Positions 1 through 15,400 of a stretch of DNA of 64,000 nt are shown one piece after another. The translations under genes and the position numbers were made by a program. The stretch covers positions 682,001 through 746,000 of the forward strand of contig NC_087070.1 in NCBI RefSeq assembly GCF_963678635.1, written 5' to 3'. The first letter of the stretch is position 1, and every line of letters starts with the position of its first letter. A model generated the notes under the pieces. The model was not told the DNA's origin. It was given only the letters and a program-made list of their open reading frames with translations, and made no database searches. The stretch is from Symsagittifera roscoffensis. Lineage: Eukaryota > Xenacoelomorpha > Acoela > Convolutidae.

Positions 1-270
1 TAATGCTTAAGTTTCAGATCCATATTTCTTTTTAAAAAATACAAAAGGAGTAAGGAGTTTCAGAAGATAAGAATTCGAGATAATACGAAACTTTATTGGA
101 ATCCATGTTTGCTACTTAAAAGTGAGATATTTTCTTTTTCTAAGCCAGTGATGAGCAATTAAAAAATTCATATACAATTTAAATGCAGGCAATAAACTAA
201 ACTAAATTGCAGTTTAAAATGCTTATCAGTGCTGTGATTCTTCCACACGAAGATAAGTTATGTCCGTTAC

Positions 271-423
271 CTTTTAGTTTGTAGTAGTTGCACAAAACTT
301 GATGCTCATTCAGTTCCCGTGTGTACTTTGCGAGGAGCGATTCGGGGTCGGGGTGGAGACAGGGTTCCACGAAAGACGAGGCACCGCCAAACCCCCCACC
401 TCCTGATGTGGTCTTAAACGAGT
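271..423 (-). CDS. Eph: Eph exon 9: juxtamembrane segment leading into the kinase domain
   Basis: This exon (153 bases, phase 1-1) lies between ATGTTTCAG and AAAAG/GTAACG. After a Gly-rich stretch (TTSGGGGFGGASS) it reads HPDPESLLAKYTRELN and ends YYKLK before a split Gly codon. In Eph receptors the same place holds the helix that precedes the first kinase strand and the glycine loop. The catalytic domain itself lies to the left of position 1. Confidence 0.78.
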
Positions 424-3400
424 CTGAAACATAAATCCGTTAACTTATTTGTTTTTAAAAAATTACAGAGACGCGAAGTGGAGCTTTGCACCACATGCGA
501 AACAAAAATGAATCACCATGTTGAAGTGCAAATGAACAGACAAACCAAAAAAAAATCGTTTTTTTTTGTCAAAAAGAAAAAATTTCGAACAAATGTCAAA
601 AATTTTGTAACTCAATTACCTGCACCATTAATAATTCTATAAAGAGCATTCGGAATAATTTGCCAGTTTGCTTAAGATTGCGCGCTTTTTTCGGAGAATA
701 CGCAATACTGGGGAGGCAAAAAAGCAAGTTTATCGTAGCAGATTTTAACGCGAGTGGGAACGTTTCCCAGTTAGTCTTTTGAGACAAATCACAACAGAGA
801 AACATTCGATATCCCCTAAAACAGTTTATGGCGGATTGTGGGGCAAAATTTGAGAAATTTTTTTCATACAAAGTGAAAAAAAAATGCATAAAATATCAGA
901 ACGAAATGAGAGAAACGTTTTGCTTGTGGTTTTTATCACAGAACCAAGACTTTCACTTCAAAGTTCTCTGGAGTGACAAAAATGGTAGGTTATGAACCCA
1001 GAGTAGAATAGTCAAAATTAGCGGATTTGACCGCGTTGCAACTCTGGTGATTTCGAAGAAACGCGATATCAAGGCAAAACTAAAATAAAGTTCGGTGTTG
1101 ACCTTTTTCAAGGCGAAATCATAGGCCCTTTCTGTTTCAGAGATGAGAACGCAAGAGCAATGACGGTCAACCAGATAGTTTATCTTAACATGCTAAGGGA
1201 TCAAGTATACCCCCTTGTGTAGCACCTCCGAGATATCAGGAGACTTTGATTCCAAGACGGCGCATTATGCCAAACTATCCCCGCAGTATTGCAATATCTA
1301 CAGACGGTTTTTTTTCTGACCCCATTATCAGTCGCCATTCTTAAACTCTTTGGCTCGCCCCAAGTCCTGACCTGAATCCCCTGGACTAATGGTTTTGGGG
1401 TAATGGTTAGGCTTCAATTCACCGCGAAAACCCCCGTACCACTACCAATTTAATCTTAAATATGGTCATACGGGCTCGAATTTTATCAGCTACAGCTTCA
1501 GACCACAAACGTATGATAAATTTGTTGAATTTGTTTACATTTTAACAAAGGAGATTAACTCAACTTAACAAGAAATCAAAAGTCAAACCGCAAAAAAATT
1601 AAATTTGAGCATGAACAAATTTTACTTCTTCCTGAAAAAAAGAACGACTTCGTTCTTTTACACTTAGTCAAAGTTCGAGCGCTTCAAGTAGTCCGCCTCG
1701 AATGATTGCTTCTAAATCTACAAGCTTTAAATTTTCAAGCTTGACAAATTGAAGATCGAAAATCAGACGTGGTTTCGGCTCCTTCATCAGACTGAAGATC
1801 AATTCAATTTTATTACCAAGTTGTGCTAAAAATTCAATTTTCGTTTAGATTATAACAATAAACTGGACCAAAAATATGCAATTTAGCATATCTGTGCAAA
1901 GACGAACGACTCAGAGAAAAGTGTTATCAATGCGCTGAAAATCATGAATGAAAATAATTGAACCGAAAAATCAAATTCTGCCTCATTAACAACAATCAGA
2001 TTTAACTTTGAAAACTAAATGGCCCTTCACTTTATTATACCTTTCTTTGTTAGGTCCTCCAGCCCATTTGAGATTAAACAGCATGCTTAAAATCTGCGCA
2101 AATTTTTTTATAATTGTGCGAAGTCTTAATGTGTTATATATAACAAACTGAAGATCTATCAAAATAGAAAAACACGATGTTTTATTCATATTTAGTTAAT
2201 ACTGCCAACTTTTGTCTCGGTTGGTAATCGCTGTTACAAAACAGAAGACCAGCTAAGCATGAAAACAAAATCGCGACTTGATCGCCTCAAGGATGAAAAG
2301 TTCAAAAAACATTAACATATGCCAACTGTTAATATTTGATGTGTTCTACTCACAACGAAGGCCAGAAAAACAATCACTCAGAGAAAAATCATCTCAATTG
2401 AACCCCTGCGGATTTTTTTGAATACTTAGATAGATGAAAAAAGTCGCTAAAATCACTAATTGTTTTGAATTAGCCTGTCTAAATTTGAACTAAAATGTCT
2501 TTGATAACTGCTGAATTTAAGCTAAAGTAACACTCACATTCATGCATAGTTGGCGGCGCTATAGTGGTGTACTGTTCGGCGTAGAAATTAGGCGACAGTG
2601 CTCCTTTGGCGAATCGAGGGTGAGTTTGGTCGATTTTCTGTCTACAGCAGCAGAATATTGCAATGCAAGATGCTAGAATCATGAGAAGAACTGCAAAAAG
2701 TAGTCCCACAGTAATCATCAGACGTCTGATTTCCTCGCTAACCGGAAGATCTAAATTTTAAAAAAAAGTTGGATCCTACATTTAAATAATTTCCATCCCT
2801 ATATTAAGGACTAACTAAATGGTTAAGCATATACAAAATTGATACTTTGTATTTCAATAAGGGAAGGGGGTAAGTTAACAAAATCCATGATAATATATGG
2901 AAAAAGAAAAGCGTAATTGATATTCAACTAAACATTTGTATGCCAAAAGAGACTAGTTGCATATTATTTGTAACTTATCTTCAACGCAGTTTTCAAGTCA
3001 TACAAGCGTCCTTAGCGAAAACATTACAAACCAAAAATAAAAACCGGGAAAACAAAAAAAATTATGAAAAGTGACAAGAACCAACTCCCAAATTACGGAG
3101 CACATCCACTAAAGTTGTAATCTCAATCATTTCGAAAGAATTAAATGATAAAAAAAATGAAGGTCAAATAAAACTAGTGTTTTAAACGAAACTTTCATTC
3201 TCATTCTTACCCTCCCCCTTGTTAATACCCATCTTTTCACGGGTGTAACCTATTCAACTGTACAACTTTTCAGGATAATTGGGAAATGAATCCACAAGCA
3301 TTACCCAGAGTGACGTTTTTACAGGCTGCTAAATTAAGTTTCTTAATGGGATCATAAATTAACCTCGACGGTTATTCTGAAAAAGTCCTGGTTGTTCTTA

Positions 3401-6400
3401 GACCTGGATTGGGCTAAAATTTACGAGACACTTTTTATTGCCTCACTTTAGCAAGAAAAAAGAACCCATGACCAAGAATACTAAAAGTCTACAAAAATCG
3501 GCCTTCATTTAGTATTAAGCTTATTTTTATTTTTCAGTTCATTCAGACATTAATTTGAACTTAAAAAAATGGGTGAATAAGTTTGCTGATAATTTTACAA
3601 CTGAGAACACAAACCAAACCGTCTGGTATTTTTAGGAAAAATATTCGATCTGTTTGTATTTTGTGCATATTTGAATAAATTCCCTGGCATCCCAGCCTGG
3701 TTGTTTACTTGGCAAAAATTCAGAACAAATAGACGTCCCATTTTCACCCGAAGGATATAGCACCTGCTGTTTATCAGAGTTTGCTCAAATTTTCACTCGT
3801 TCGTATCAGTTAGCATAATGCGGCAATTAGCATAATTCTATGGGATAACTTTTTTCACCTCTAACCTTGGTTTTGTCAATTTTTACAGCAGAAAATGCTA
3901 TATTACTATAACACGGTTCAAGAATGTGTGATACAGAGGCGAAACAGAGCTTCGCACCATTTGCGATACAAAGCATGGCAAGCTAGCCGACAGAAAATGA
4001 AAAGCCGCTATGGAGAGCCGCTAATGATTCAAGTGATTTTTTTGTTAAACAAAAGATTAACCTGAAAAAGTCTATATTCCGATTTGATACCGCTTTAATA
4101 CCGAACGAAGCAAATAAATGTAAAAACTGACATAGACCAACACTAATTTGATTAATTAACAACCAACAATTTTTTTTTTAAAAAGAACTCAAAAAGGGTA
4201 TTTAAAACGCAAACATGTTCAAATATGTCTTTTGTTAAGTCACAGAGCCGACTAAACAACTCAAATAATGTTGTTAAACAAACTGTTAAAACGGAAAAAA
4301 CCTGTTTGGAGTTGCAAAAACTTGCTATTCGCAGGCTAAATTAAACTCCAGTGGAAGCTTCCATATAATCCAAGTATGCGAAAATTCTTAATTTGTTTTT
4401 TTTTAGACCAGTAAACAAATTGATTAATCGACTATAAAAAAAATCAGAAATTTCCACGAGTATTATCCAAGACAAAATTTGATATTTTCCAATTCAAAAC
4501 AAGTATTTCTTAATCAAATCTCGAGGTCGTGAACTATTTTTGCGACACTTGATCCTTTGGGACGTTTGCTGAGTACCTAATCAGACAAGGACACATGTTG
4601 ACAAGCAAACTCTCTAAAGAATGGCTAAGCTTCAACTTCAGTCATGGACGAAATGAAACGAAAATCAGACTGTGTTTTAATAAGAATTATTTGTTTTTCT
4701 GATTTTATTTAGATCATTCAAAACTGAGCTGAACCATTTCAAATTTATTCAGTCTTGATAAGGTTTAGTTTGGTTACTCAGTTTCAAATGCCTAATTTAA
4801 CCGACAAGAATTCTCAGTCAAGTTGATTCGGCTGAATTAAGAATTGAGTAAAACGAGAAGACAAATTTGCCAAATCAAATATAACCACAAATACCTGAAA
4901 AAGTTAAACACATAGGATTTCATGAAAAAGCGAGGATCGTTGAGGGGCTCAAAGTTTGTGATTAGCCTTTGTTTCAGAACATAGGCTTTCGAAACTAGAA
5001 TATATACGATCACGTTTTTTGTGACTTTTACACTTTGGCTGTTCCATAATGGAAATTGCTTTACTTTTAACAAAAGAACTGAACTGAACTTGAAAATAAA
5101 TCGTAAGTCAAACCGCGAAAAATCGATTTGAACCTGAACAAATTTTAAGATTTTAACGAAAAAAATCGCAACCTATTCAAAAGTCTGAAATACATTCATC
5201 GACTCTTAAAAACGATGTTCACCATAATTTGGATGATTGTCCGTCCACATCCTTTTCAGTTTTTCGGATGATTGGTCTCTTGGTAAATTGACTACTCACT
5301 TGAGCTAATGGTAACGAGTGTGGGTTCTGAGAACACTGGCGGGTTTCCAATTCCCACTTTGAAGTAGTACTCTCCTGGAGGCATAGCTGAAACACAAACC
5401 CAAAAATAGTATCAAAATAAAAACTAATCTATCGATTGTAGGGAAGGCCACATCGTCGGCAAAATTCTCTTGGATCAAAAAATAAACCTTAAACTGCTCA
5501 CTTTGACGCCAAACACCAATTTTCCACTCATTTCAACAAATCAAACTAGTGCCAAAAAAACTAACTTATCCTAAAACGCAATAGTTTTTGACCAATTAGA
5601 TGCTCAGGGTCACCGATATATTCCACCTTCAACTTCAACGGAAAAATTAGTAACCACAAATCATAAGCTGTAAGCTTGAGCGTTTGCGAGCAAAAACTTT
5701 TTGTGAATCAATTTGTATTCGTTCTATGGAACTCTTTTCTGAATACAATTGGCGCAGTTGACGCGTCACATTAGAAAAAGTTAGTATTTATATCAGTTAT
5801 AGGCTGGTAATCAATAAAAAACGCAGCAACTTTAATTTCCGTACACAAACGAAAGCTTTGTTGGGTTATTGCACTACAAAATGAGGACGAGCTAAAATAA
5901 TATATATGAACTATTTTCGCCAGCTAAGCTGACTTTTAATGAACTCAAGTACCACGTTATACAGAAGGCATCACTTGAATTTATTATTTCCTGTCAGAAA
6001 TTGGAAGCCCGAAAAACAGAAAACCGAAAGGTTAATTAAACTTATGAAATTATTTTGCTACCAAACTAATTATCTGAAAGGTGACTGACAATTTTTCCCA
6101 TTTAATATTTCTTAGATTAAGTTAAGCTATATTAACATCACAGATTTTTAGTCTTAATTGAAACTCAACTCTAAGACGCGACTGAGTTACGGATGAAGAA
6201 AATCGCGTTTATATCTAATTTCAGCACAGTTGGCATAATTTTTAGGCTTCGACCCGTTAAACGGAAGCCTTGTTCATATTTTCCATTATCTCTGAAATTT
6301 AAATTTCTAACATTCTTCTGATCATTTGCTTGCAGAAGTGTTAAAAAAATACTTAAATTATTTTTGAATAAAAAAGTGCTCATTTGAAAACAAAAGATAG

Positions 6401-9400
6401 GATTTTCCTGTAAGTATTTATACTCCTGGGTCTTATTATAAACACGGATGCAATTGTAATGTTTTATCCTTTTTAAGTACGGAAAAAAAGCAAACTAATT
6501 CAAAGCCTAGGAAGTATTTAAAAGCTCAATCTTTACAAAGGAAATATGATAATTAGAGGGCTGGAAAAGCCTTAGTTGAGTATTTCAAAAGATCTATTTT
6601 TCCCAAACATTAGCCCACTTCTAGTTAAAAATCGGCATATTTCTGATCAAAGATACTACAAATAATAGGCCATTAAAATTTTCTTGAGAACCTATAACTT
6701 GAATTTTCTCCGTAAAAAATCATTCAATAAGTGAAATTGGAAAAATATAGGACTCAATGGCTTCTGAAAAATGATTTCAATTTTGAGCCCATCCTTGTCT
6801 CAAAACGGGAACAATTATGATCAAAGATAATGATTACGACATTTAATAATAATTAACCATCTTCATGAGAACTTGAGAAATAAACAAATGCATGCAGATA
6901 AATCATACCCGAACAAGATATACTTGATCTGAAATGTTTATTTTTAAAATATATTTTTTAATTATAAAAAAAATTTTGACCGAGAAAAAAAGAATAACGA
7001 ATGCTTTCAATGAAATGCTGATACTGCTTCAATTCTTCCCTTTATTGTAAACTGCAACCGAATCAAAAGTCTTGCGATCAATCAAAATATTCCCGCTTTT
7101 ATCATCAGAGTAAATCAACAACCACTTAACTTCCAAGCCAAATCTTCCCTCGCGAGGGCGTTAAAAATCTCAAATATCTGGCGGAACAATAGCCTCCTAA
7201 CTTTTTACAGCCCAAGTTAAATCCCAAGGGTTGATAAGTCCCAATATAAGCAAAGAAGCAGAGGTATTATCTGCAGCGCTACAGCAAACAAGGAAAATTT
7301 ACACAGTGCAGCCCAAAAATGGCCCCGAGGATGCCGTTTTATCGAAATAAACTGAAAGCTGGGAGCAGTCTTGCAGATTTTAAACAAGTTATCAAATCTC
7401 ACAATATTACTTTGCATAAGTGACTTCTTGCCAGTAAAGTAACTAGTTCTACTTTCGTACGTCACTTAAGTTGGGCGATCGAAAAAAGATAACATATTTA
7501 TCTATTTAAAGATGGATATAAAGACAAAAATTATCTAAGAACTACAGCTCACCTCACTTGTTCAAACAACATTTTTTAAAATAATTTTTCTTAAAAAATA
7601 TTGATCTAGTTTTTTTGAGATATCTTTTACGACATCTTTTTTGAATCGAGATCATGACCAAAAAAACTTCAAAATGATGACATTTTTGAAATGCGCCATA
7701 CACTATCAGTACCTGAAGCACGGACAAAAATCTAACCTAGGCCAATGTTCCTTCCCTTTTTTGAGCGTAGTACCGACAAAAAAAAAGTTTTTTAAAATGT
7801 TTTTGAAACGAGACTTTCAACTCACATGCAGGAATGGGGAAAGTGCACATTCTGTTTCTACAATGTTTACTTCCATTCACCATTCTGTCCCCGGCCCCAT
7901 CCAGCATGGCCGCACTGGTACATCTGACTAAGTAGGAGTTGCCCCCCTTCACCTGGGAAGAGTCCCGGATGTTATCCGGCTCAGTCCAGTACAGCAGCAG
8001 TTTGTGGGGCTCAGTTGAGTCCAGTCTCACATCTTGAACTGTCACTGAAACGAAATAAAGCTTATAAATCTTAATCAGTATTTCATAAATCATCTGCACT
8101 TACAAAAAAATGTCATTCAAATTGAAAACTACCCTTCAAAAACACTACCTATTGTATTACTAAGATTTGGAGGGTCTTTTGTTTCACGGTCCTAAGTTTA
8201 TGTGTGATATTTTGAAAGCAATTTCGTAATGCTTAAATCAGATTGTCAAAAATTGATGTCAAAAATTTCACTAAAGCAAAACAAGTCAAGCGAATACGCC
8301 AGCAACTGATTCTGCTCCATGATTGAGATTAAAGACACTATTGTATCAAAACTATGGTAAGAAATGGACGTTAATAAAGCCCGTGACTGTCGTGGTATAT
8401 CTGCCTTTTAGGCTTGATTGGCAGCTCTCAATTTGACTTAAATACTATCGAGTGGTGATTGAAAAGGGCCACCTGTCGATAAAATAGTCACACTACTTCC
8501 AAATACAAGTACACGTGCAGACACTTAGCCAGTGTCATTACACTATTTCTTAGTTAGTGATTGTTAGAACTAATTCAAAACGCTTTGGAAAAATTAGTCA
8601 TGAGTGGGCCGTCTGCTACCCTCTCAACATACGATAAAATTTTAGCTAAATTGATAATTTTATGTATTTCCTCATTTTTCCGACCATTGAAAATGAGGAG
8701 AAACTTTGTATTCGGTTTTAATTTTTTCCCCTTTTTCCCGCAAAAAATCAAATGCCAAAAGTAATCATTGAAAATGCCAGTAAAACTATTTTTCGATGTT
8801 TTTTCAGCGCTACCTTGAGAATAAAAAAACTTCAAATATTCCAAAAATTTCTGGATTTTTGTTACAGTTTTTTTGTCTTTCTAGTTTTTTTTTCGACAAA
8901 AACTGTTGTCCAATTTGCCAATTTTACAATGCCTTTCGAATAGGTCTACTCTCTAGGCTTTTATTCAAATTCTATTATCACACTGCGGACAAAAACATCA
9001 TTAATTTGAAAAAAAGGTTTGTTTTTTAATAAAAAACATGAAAACGAACATTTAAAAAAAATGTTCATGAATTTTTCATGTTTTTTTTTAAATAAAATGG
9101 TCGGATTATTATGTGCCTTTTGTACAGAAGCCGGCTATCCTTGTTAATAAAAATTTTGTAGCAGAAATTGCCCAGAAAAAACATGCAAAACTGGACGATC
9201 TAGAAATTGGCTAATTATACCACTCATCAAGAAATCAAAACAGAGCCCCATTTTGAGTCATAAATGTGAAGACTTTAAAGAGTGAATGATCAAAAAAATG
9301 TCGTAGAAAAAACATCTGAAAATAAAAATGTCGGAGAGTTATAAAAGGTTTCAAAGATCAAAAGATCTACGAGAACATTAACAAATAGATAACTGTATCC

Positions 9401-12400
9401 TTTCTTCGGGCCATCATAAATCAAAAGATTGAGCTGCCGTTGTGAAGTTGAAATAATAACTACATTATGGTAAAAATTGGTTTCAATAGAAGTGACAAAC
9501 GCAAGCAAGCTCGAAGCAACAAACATCAACTAATTGGTCAAATAATTTTTTTAAATGATGAAATTTTTTCAATCAAATCCACCTAACAACTATTAAGATG
9601 ATAAGAACAAACTAACAAGGCAATAAACATGCCCTAAAATGTAGTTGGCTATTAATTAAATGTTTATGGGCAACAGACAGTGGGAAAAGTGTCAATGAAC
9701 TCAAGTAAACCAAAAACAAAAATGTTGGATTTTTTCGAATATTATTCAACTTTCTTACTCCGGAAACAATAAATATCAATCAAGATGAAGCCCTTCGAAT
9801 TTCAAAAACCTTTCAAGATTATCAGTTTTTTCTTTTCGATCCCACTTCGCATATAATCATCGAAGATTTACGGTATAACGAGTGGTTTTAAAAGATTGAT
9901 TATGAAGTTAAATTATGTTTGTTATGGCTTATTAAACCCGCATGAGAATTTTGATTTCAAACCAACGTGAACAAAAATTTATTTTTAAAAATTCGGTGGG
10001 GAAAGATAAAAAGAGCCAGATTACCAATTTCGACAGAATTTTCCCGAAAAAAAATCAACACAACCTTAATAAGTGATAAGTACTTCGTTCAATGAACTCT
10101 TTCATTTTTACCTCTTTGCAGCGTTGCGACGACAACTTTGGCGCAATTTATCTCTTCTTGCACCCCCTTTGAGACCGAATTCTCCGAGCACACTTTCCAC
10201 GTGAACTCCGTAGAGGGCACTAGATTCTCAATTGTAATTCGAGTATCATTTGTGCGAATGTGCTGCAAGCCGAAACAGTGTTCGCTCGGGGCTTCACAGT
10301 TGACACTGTACGACAGAAAGTCTGTCTGTAAATCTGACTCGGTTGGTCTGTAGAATGTTGAATATGGGGTCTTCCAGGACAGCTCTATTTGACTGTGGGT
10401 GGCAAAAGTGCTCTTCAGGTTTCTAAAAAAAGCTTATTTTTCAATGAATGTAATACAACAAATATTGAAACCTGAAGTCAAAACTTAAATCAAAAATTGA
10501 TTATTCGCCTTTTTCGTGCTGCGTAGGAAAAATTTTTATCACAAGAAACTAAAATTTTGAAGTCAAAAAAATCATTGAATACTATTGTTACGTTAGTTTG
10601 AAATTGTTAAAATTGAGTTTTAAGTTTTTAGCTTTGCTAAAACTCGTTTGTTGAAGAGCTTCAAGTTAAATTTCCCTAACGTCTGATTCTTGACAACAAC
10701 ATTCGTTCTAGAACTCAATTAAGCTTATCGACATTTGAAGGTAGACTTTCAAATTGTTTTAACTGCCAACTCTGTTGGAGGTTCTTTTGCTTGGCAAATT
10801 AGACGGGGCTTGGGCAATGTTTTGTAGTCGGTTTATAGTTATTTTTGACATTTAATCTCGAATAAGTACGGCAAAGACAGCAAAGAAAGCATTCCTAACC
10901 CAAGCAAAGGGAAAACAGTTTGCTCATTTTAAAACTGCTAACAAGTTCAGACAACCGAAACACCAGTATTACAAAATATTAAACCTCAAGATTCCAAGAA
11001 AGTCATTTCCTTTTTTCAGCACTATTTCTATCAATTTTGATTTTTCACTGATAATTAAAACTTTTCGATAGTTCAAAAGCTTAAAAAAGCAAGAAAAATG
11101 TTCTATCGCCAAATGGGCTTTCGGTAATTTCAGCTAGGAAAGTCATTTGCCCTGAGATATTTATCAATGCCTGCAGTCCACGTCTTAGCAAAGGGGATCA
11201 AGCAGGGTGGATTTGAAACACAGTCAAGTGGAATTGGTCTGGCTTTAATACTTGGATACAAAGTTATCTCTTATTATGATACCAACTTCAAAACTGCATG
11301 TATTGTAGCTTCATATTTATAAACCAAAGTACCAAACAATTTTGGTGGTTTAACTTCAAAGAACAGCTTGGGAAAAGTTTGAAAGGTGTATAGTGGGAAA
11401 TTATTAGCAAGATTAAACATTTGAGTTTCACGCAGCAAAGTAAATTTTTATGAGCCCAACTTCAAAGCACAACTACGAGTAGAAGTAAGAATACATTACT
11501 GGAAACTGAAACATTTCAAATTTGAAACTTCGTTTGAGATGAATACGACATAACAATAACAAAAGGCTGTGTGCAAGTATTTCTAACCCTTCAGATCAAA
11601 ATACTCATAGCCATAAGTTCCAAACAATAAAAAAAAAGAAAAAAAAAGAAAAACCAAAAAATGGCATTTTTTAAAAATTTAATTTTCTTTCACAAATTAA
11701 GAAAAATTAATTTTGAAATCTCAGCTTTGTATCTCGTTTTACTCTTTTATTTTCACTTTATTTTTAGACTCACTCACTTTTTAAAATTATTGCTAGACTT
11801 ACTTCTTTACTTTTACTAGACTCACTCATGAGCAGTCGCGGATTTAGGGGAGTGGGTCGGCGGACCCTTTGTACTATTTTGAGATATCCATTTTAGGCTA
11901 ACTGACACTTTGCCCCCCTCCCCCCCCCCCCCCCCCCCACAAAATATACTTTGGGGGGGGGGGGGGGGCAAAAAACTTTCCTTAATCAAAATTAATCAAA
12001 ATTTTTCATCAAAATTTTCTAAAAGGTGCCTAAAACTAAAAACCTTTTTCCATTTTTTTATTTTACAAAATACTAAATACTGTAGGAGTGAGGGGGAATG
12101 AGATTCAACATTTCAATACTTTCTGCCTGAGAGTATAAAATGTTGTCATATTCAATTACCTGGGTTTGTTGGGCATGGGCAAACAAGGTTGTGAAGCATC
12201 GTTCTCGTCTCTTCTGTTATGATTGTCTTCACATTCACATCTCACTCTCCCAGTCGAATAGCTTTTCGTAGCCGAATTCGCTGGACAAGCACTGCAATTT
12301 TCGTTCGATGTTTCCGACTTGTACATCATAACTCCGCACGCCAAGCAAGATTTCAGGTCCGGGCTGGGTTCGAACCCAGGTTTACACTGACATGTAGTGC

Positions 12401-15400
12401 GATCTTGCTTCTTCCAGACACCGCTTTCAAAACAAAACCCTTTGATCGCTTTTTCACTGATAGCATTATCTACACATATTTCTTCAGTCGTCACCATATC
12501 ACCGCTCGCGACTCTTTCTTTGAATTGAACCAAGTTATCAATTTGCGACTCACATACAAAACAGGCAACTTTGAAAGACAGGAGTTTGGCGCAAACACCT
12601 TCGTCTATTAACCTAATCGTATATTCGGTCACACCGGGTGGAAATTCGATATTGATTACGTTTAAATCCGACTCGAGAACTAGACTCTGCTTCTGTCCTT
12701 CGGGGCTATCCGAGACCGAATAGCTAACGTCAACTTTAACCTGTTCTTTGCAACCGATTGGACCACCTTTAGATAGATCTTTGCATGGCGTGATTTGCAA
12801 ACTAAAACATAAAAAAAACAACACTTGCAAACTGAGAAAGCTAACAGTTTAGTAACGTATCTGTCCACTTGAAAACCACGTGAAATGGTTATAAATAAAC
12901 CTCTACAATATACAAAACGAATAAAAATGAGCCAGTTGCCGAGCAAATATTACATAATGTTCCTGTCCTCAGTATTTTTTTCTTCTAAATTGAAAAACCG
13001 AAAACTAAGAATCAATAAATAAGCTTTTTAAAAAAGTTAAGGCAAAAAACGACTGATTCTGATTTTTCTCTCGCTTTATATAGCAATAGAAAAAAATTCT
13101 TTTCATTTCCGCAGATTTAGACTAGAAGACCAAACGAGAAAGTTTGAATACAAAAAAAAAACAAATTGGTTTTCCTCGACGAGGAGTGTTTGTAATATCT
13201 TTCCAAACTCAAATCACCACTGCTAACTGCTCCAATAAGATAGCCCTCTACGATATTTATGCAAGCTATCTAAGACGGGTCGGGAAAAACCAACTCTTTC
13301 CCATTCTCCGAGATCAGTCGGAGCATAAAAAACTGCACGGTCATTTCTCTTCGTTATAACGTAGCCTTTTGCAGTAGAGCCGTCTTTTGCAAATAGTTAG
13401 TTCATTAACAACCCAGTCCGTACACTGTCCAACTCTTTAACTGACGTTAAAAGCTTGGTATAAATTTGTAGTGGTCTTGTCATTAAACTAACAAATTATC
13501 TTCTACAACTCATTTTTAAAAGATTATTTTGAGTTTTTGTTCAGCCAAATTATCTCATATTAACCTCTAATCTTTTGTTTCATCTGGTACATTTTTAATG
13601 TTCTTGTTGGTCTATACAAGTGGTCCTTGAACCACAGAACACATGAAGTTTTATACAAGTGAATTGCAAAACCGCAAGAAAACTTACAAGCTAGCTCTAC
13701 ATTAACAGTTATCTGCTCAACATAGCTCTCGAAAATCTAATCAACCTTATGGATAATAAAAATCGAATCTACGAGTTGCTCAATTTTGAATCTTTTGAAA
13801 AAAAATTTAGAAACAATAAGAACCTTTTTAATAAGAAAAACATTGAATTCTTCTACAGCTTTTCTTGAGGATAATTCGACAAAACAAACCGCTAACTGAT
13901 CAACCAAACTTAGATTGAAAGTTTTGAGCAAAAGCCCCAAATTGATTTTTGCTTTAATTTTTTTTTTCGAATTCTATCGACTCGCCTCATCAAAGCGAAA
14001 AAAAAGAAAGGCGATCAAAAACTTTTTCAGGAGACAATTTCAAATTATTCCACCATCTTATTTTTATTTTCTTGATGTGCTAACAAAATTATACGTCTCA
14101 AAGATAGCGTTATTTGGAAAATGAAACTTTTTTCCCTATCCAAACAAGGTTATCTCAAAAAGATATAGGGGCCAGTAACACATGTTGTTTTGAGGATATT
14201 TTTTTCGCGCGAGAAAGAATCATTTGATAAATTTCAAAAGCACTTCAATAATCAACAGAAGATCAATGGAATTACATCTGCTACGAACTACATCTGAAAC
14301 AGAACACTATCCTAAAATTTTACCAAACTTTAAACCTGTTGAAAAAAACTAACCCAAATCATTTACAAATCTTTTAAAATCAAATTACTCAAAAATCGTG
14401 AAACAGAATATTTTTAAAATACAAAATTGAATAGCTTGTAACTTTGTAAATCAGTGAGAGTAATTATTGACGGACTTTTAAATTCTATGGGCCACCTTGC
14501 AAAACTTAATCTCTTCAAAAAACATGAGGCCAGATATTTAAATACTAAAACGTCCAACTAACTTTGATACTAATTTAAACTCCAATTTATCCGTCGTTTA
14601 GTTAAAGTAGCACTTGGTAAATTATTCTTAAAATGCCAAGAGGTCACAAGCGCGCCACAGTTGGTTCCGCGGTTAAAGACTGCAGGAAAAACCAGTTTTT
14701 AAAAAAAAACATCAAGCTGAAATGAAAAAAAAATTGAATAGAAAACAAATCGAAACCTAACTTTTTCCCAAACAATTGTTTTCACTGGCGTCAACTGCCA
14801 TTTTGAGCAGAAAGAGTTCATAGCTACCAGTTTTTTTTATAGCCGTTGCCACCAAAAAATACTAATTTTGAAGGGGAAGCGCTCGCCGAAAAAAAACTAT
14901 TTTTTGGCCAAAAAAATTCCAAGACTGCTCGGAAAACTTTGGCCTATATGGTCACTCTATGATATCAACAGGGCTCAAAAAATTCAGTAGAGCTTGTTAA
15001 AATCCTGTGCGCGCTACTGAAAACAACTTACTCTGCCTCCAAAAGCAGCTTGGTTGATTCATTGTCCTTCGAGAAGTCTTTGGAGAGAATGTTGTTCAAG
15101 GCACTCCCAGAAGACTGACTACTCACACTGTTCACGTCACACACTCTGTACACGCCCTCAGAAGACACCAACTGCCACTGAAGCAAAAAAAGTCACGGGG
15201 CTAATACGTTTTAAAAACACTGTTTACAATTGGAAATGTGTAAAAATTGGTTTTGGACGCAATTTAATATATTTGCACTTCGTTCAGATAAAATTCAAAA
15301 AAAGAAAAATATTTTTCTTGCCCCCACCTGTGTAATTTAAATTGTGAAATATCCGTTTGTTACAAGAATTGGCATGCCGATTATTTCAGTAGTTCCAACC

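Larger units (their letters stand above)
424..2537 (-). other. Eph intron 8
   Basis: AT-rich intron. It holds a copy of a dispersed hairpin repeat (about 464-510) and a decayed mariner-like transposase (about 1097-1450, plus strand). The other short open frames have no family features. Confidence 0.7.

Noticed and set aside
8560-9030. Cluster of overlapping short frames in Eph intron 5
   Set aside because: Phe/Lys-rich translations from A/T runs on both strands, with no domain or splice signals.
12219-12611. 130-codon plus-strand frame opposite Eph exon 4
   Set aside because: Shadow of the conserved Cys-rich exon; the minus strand carries all the domain evidence.
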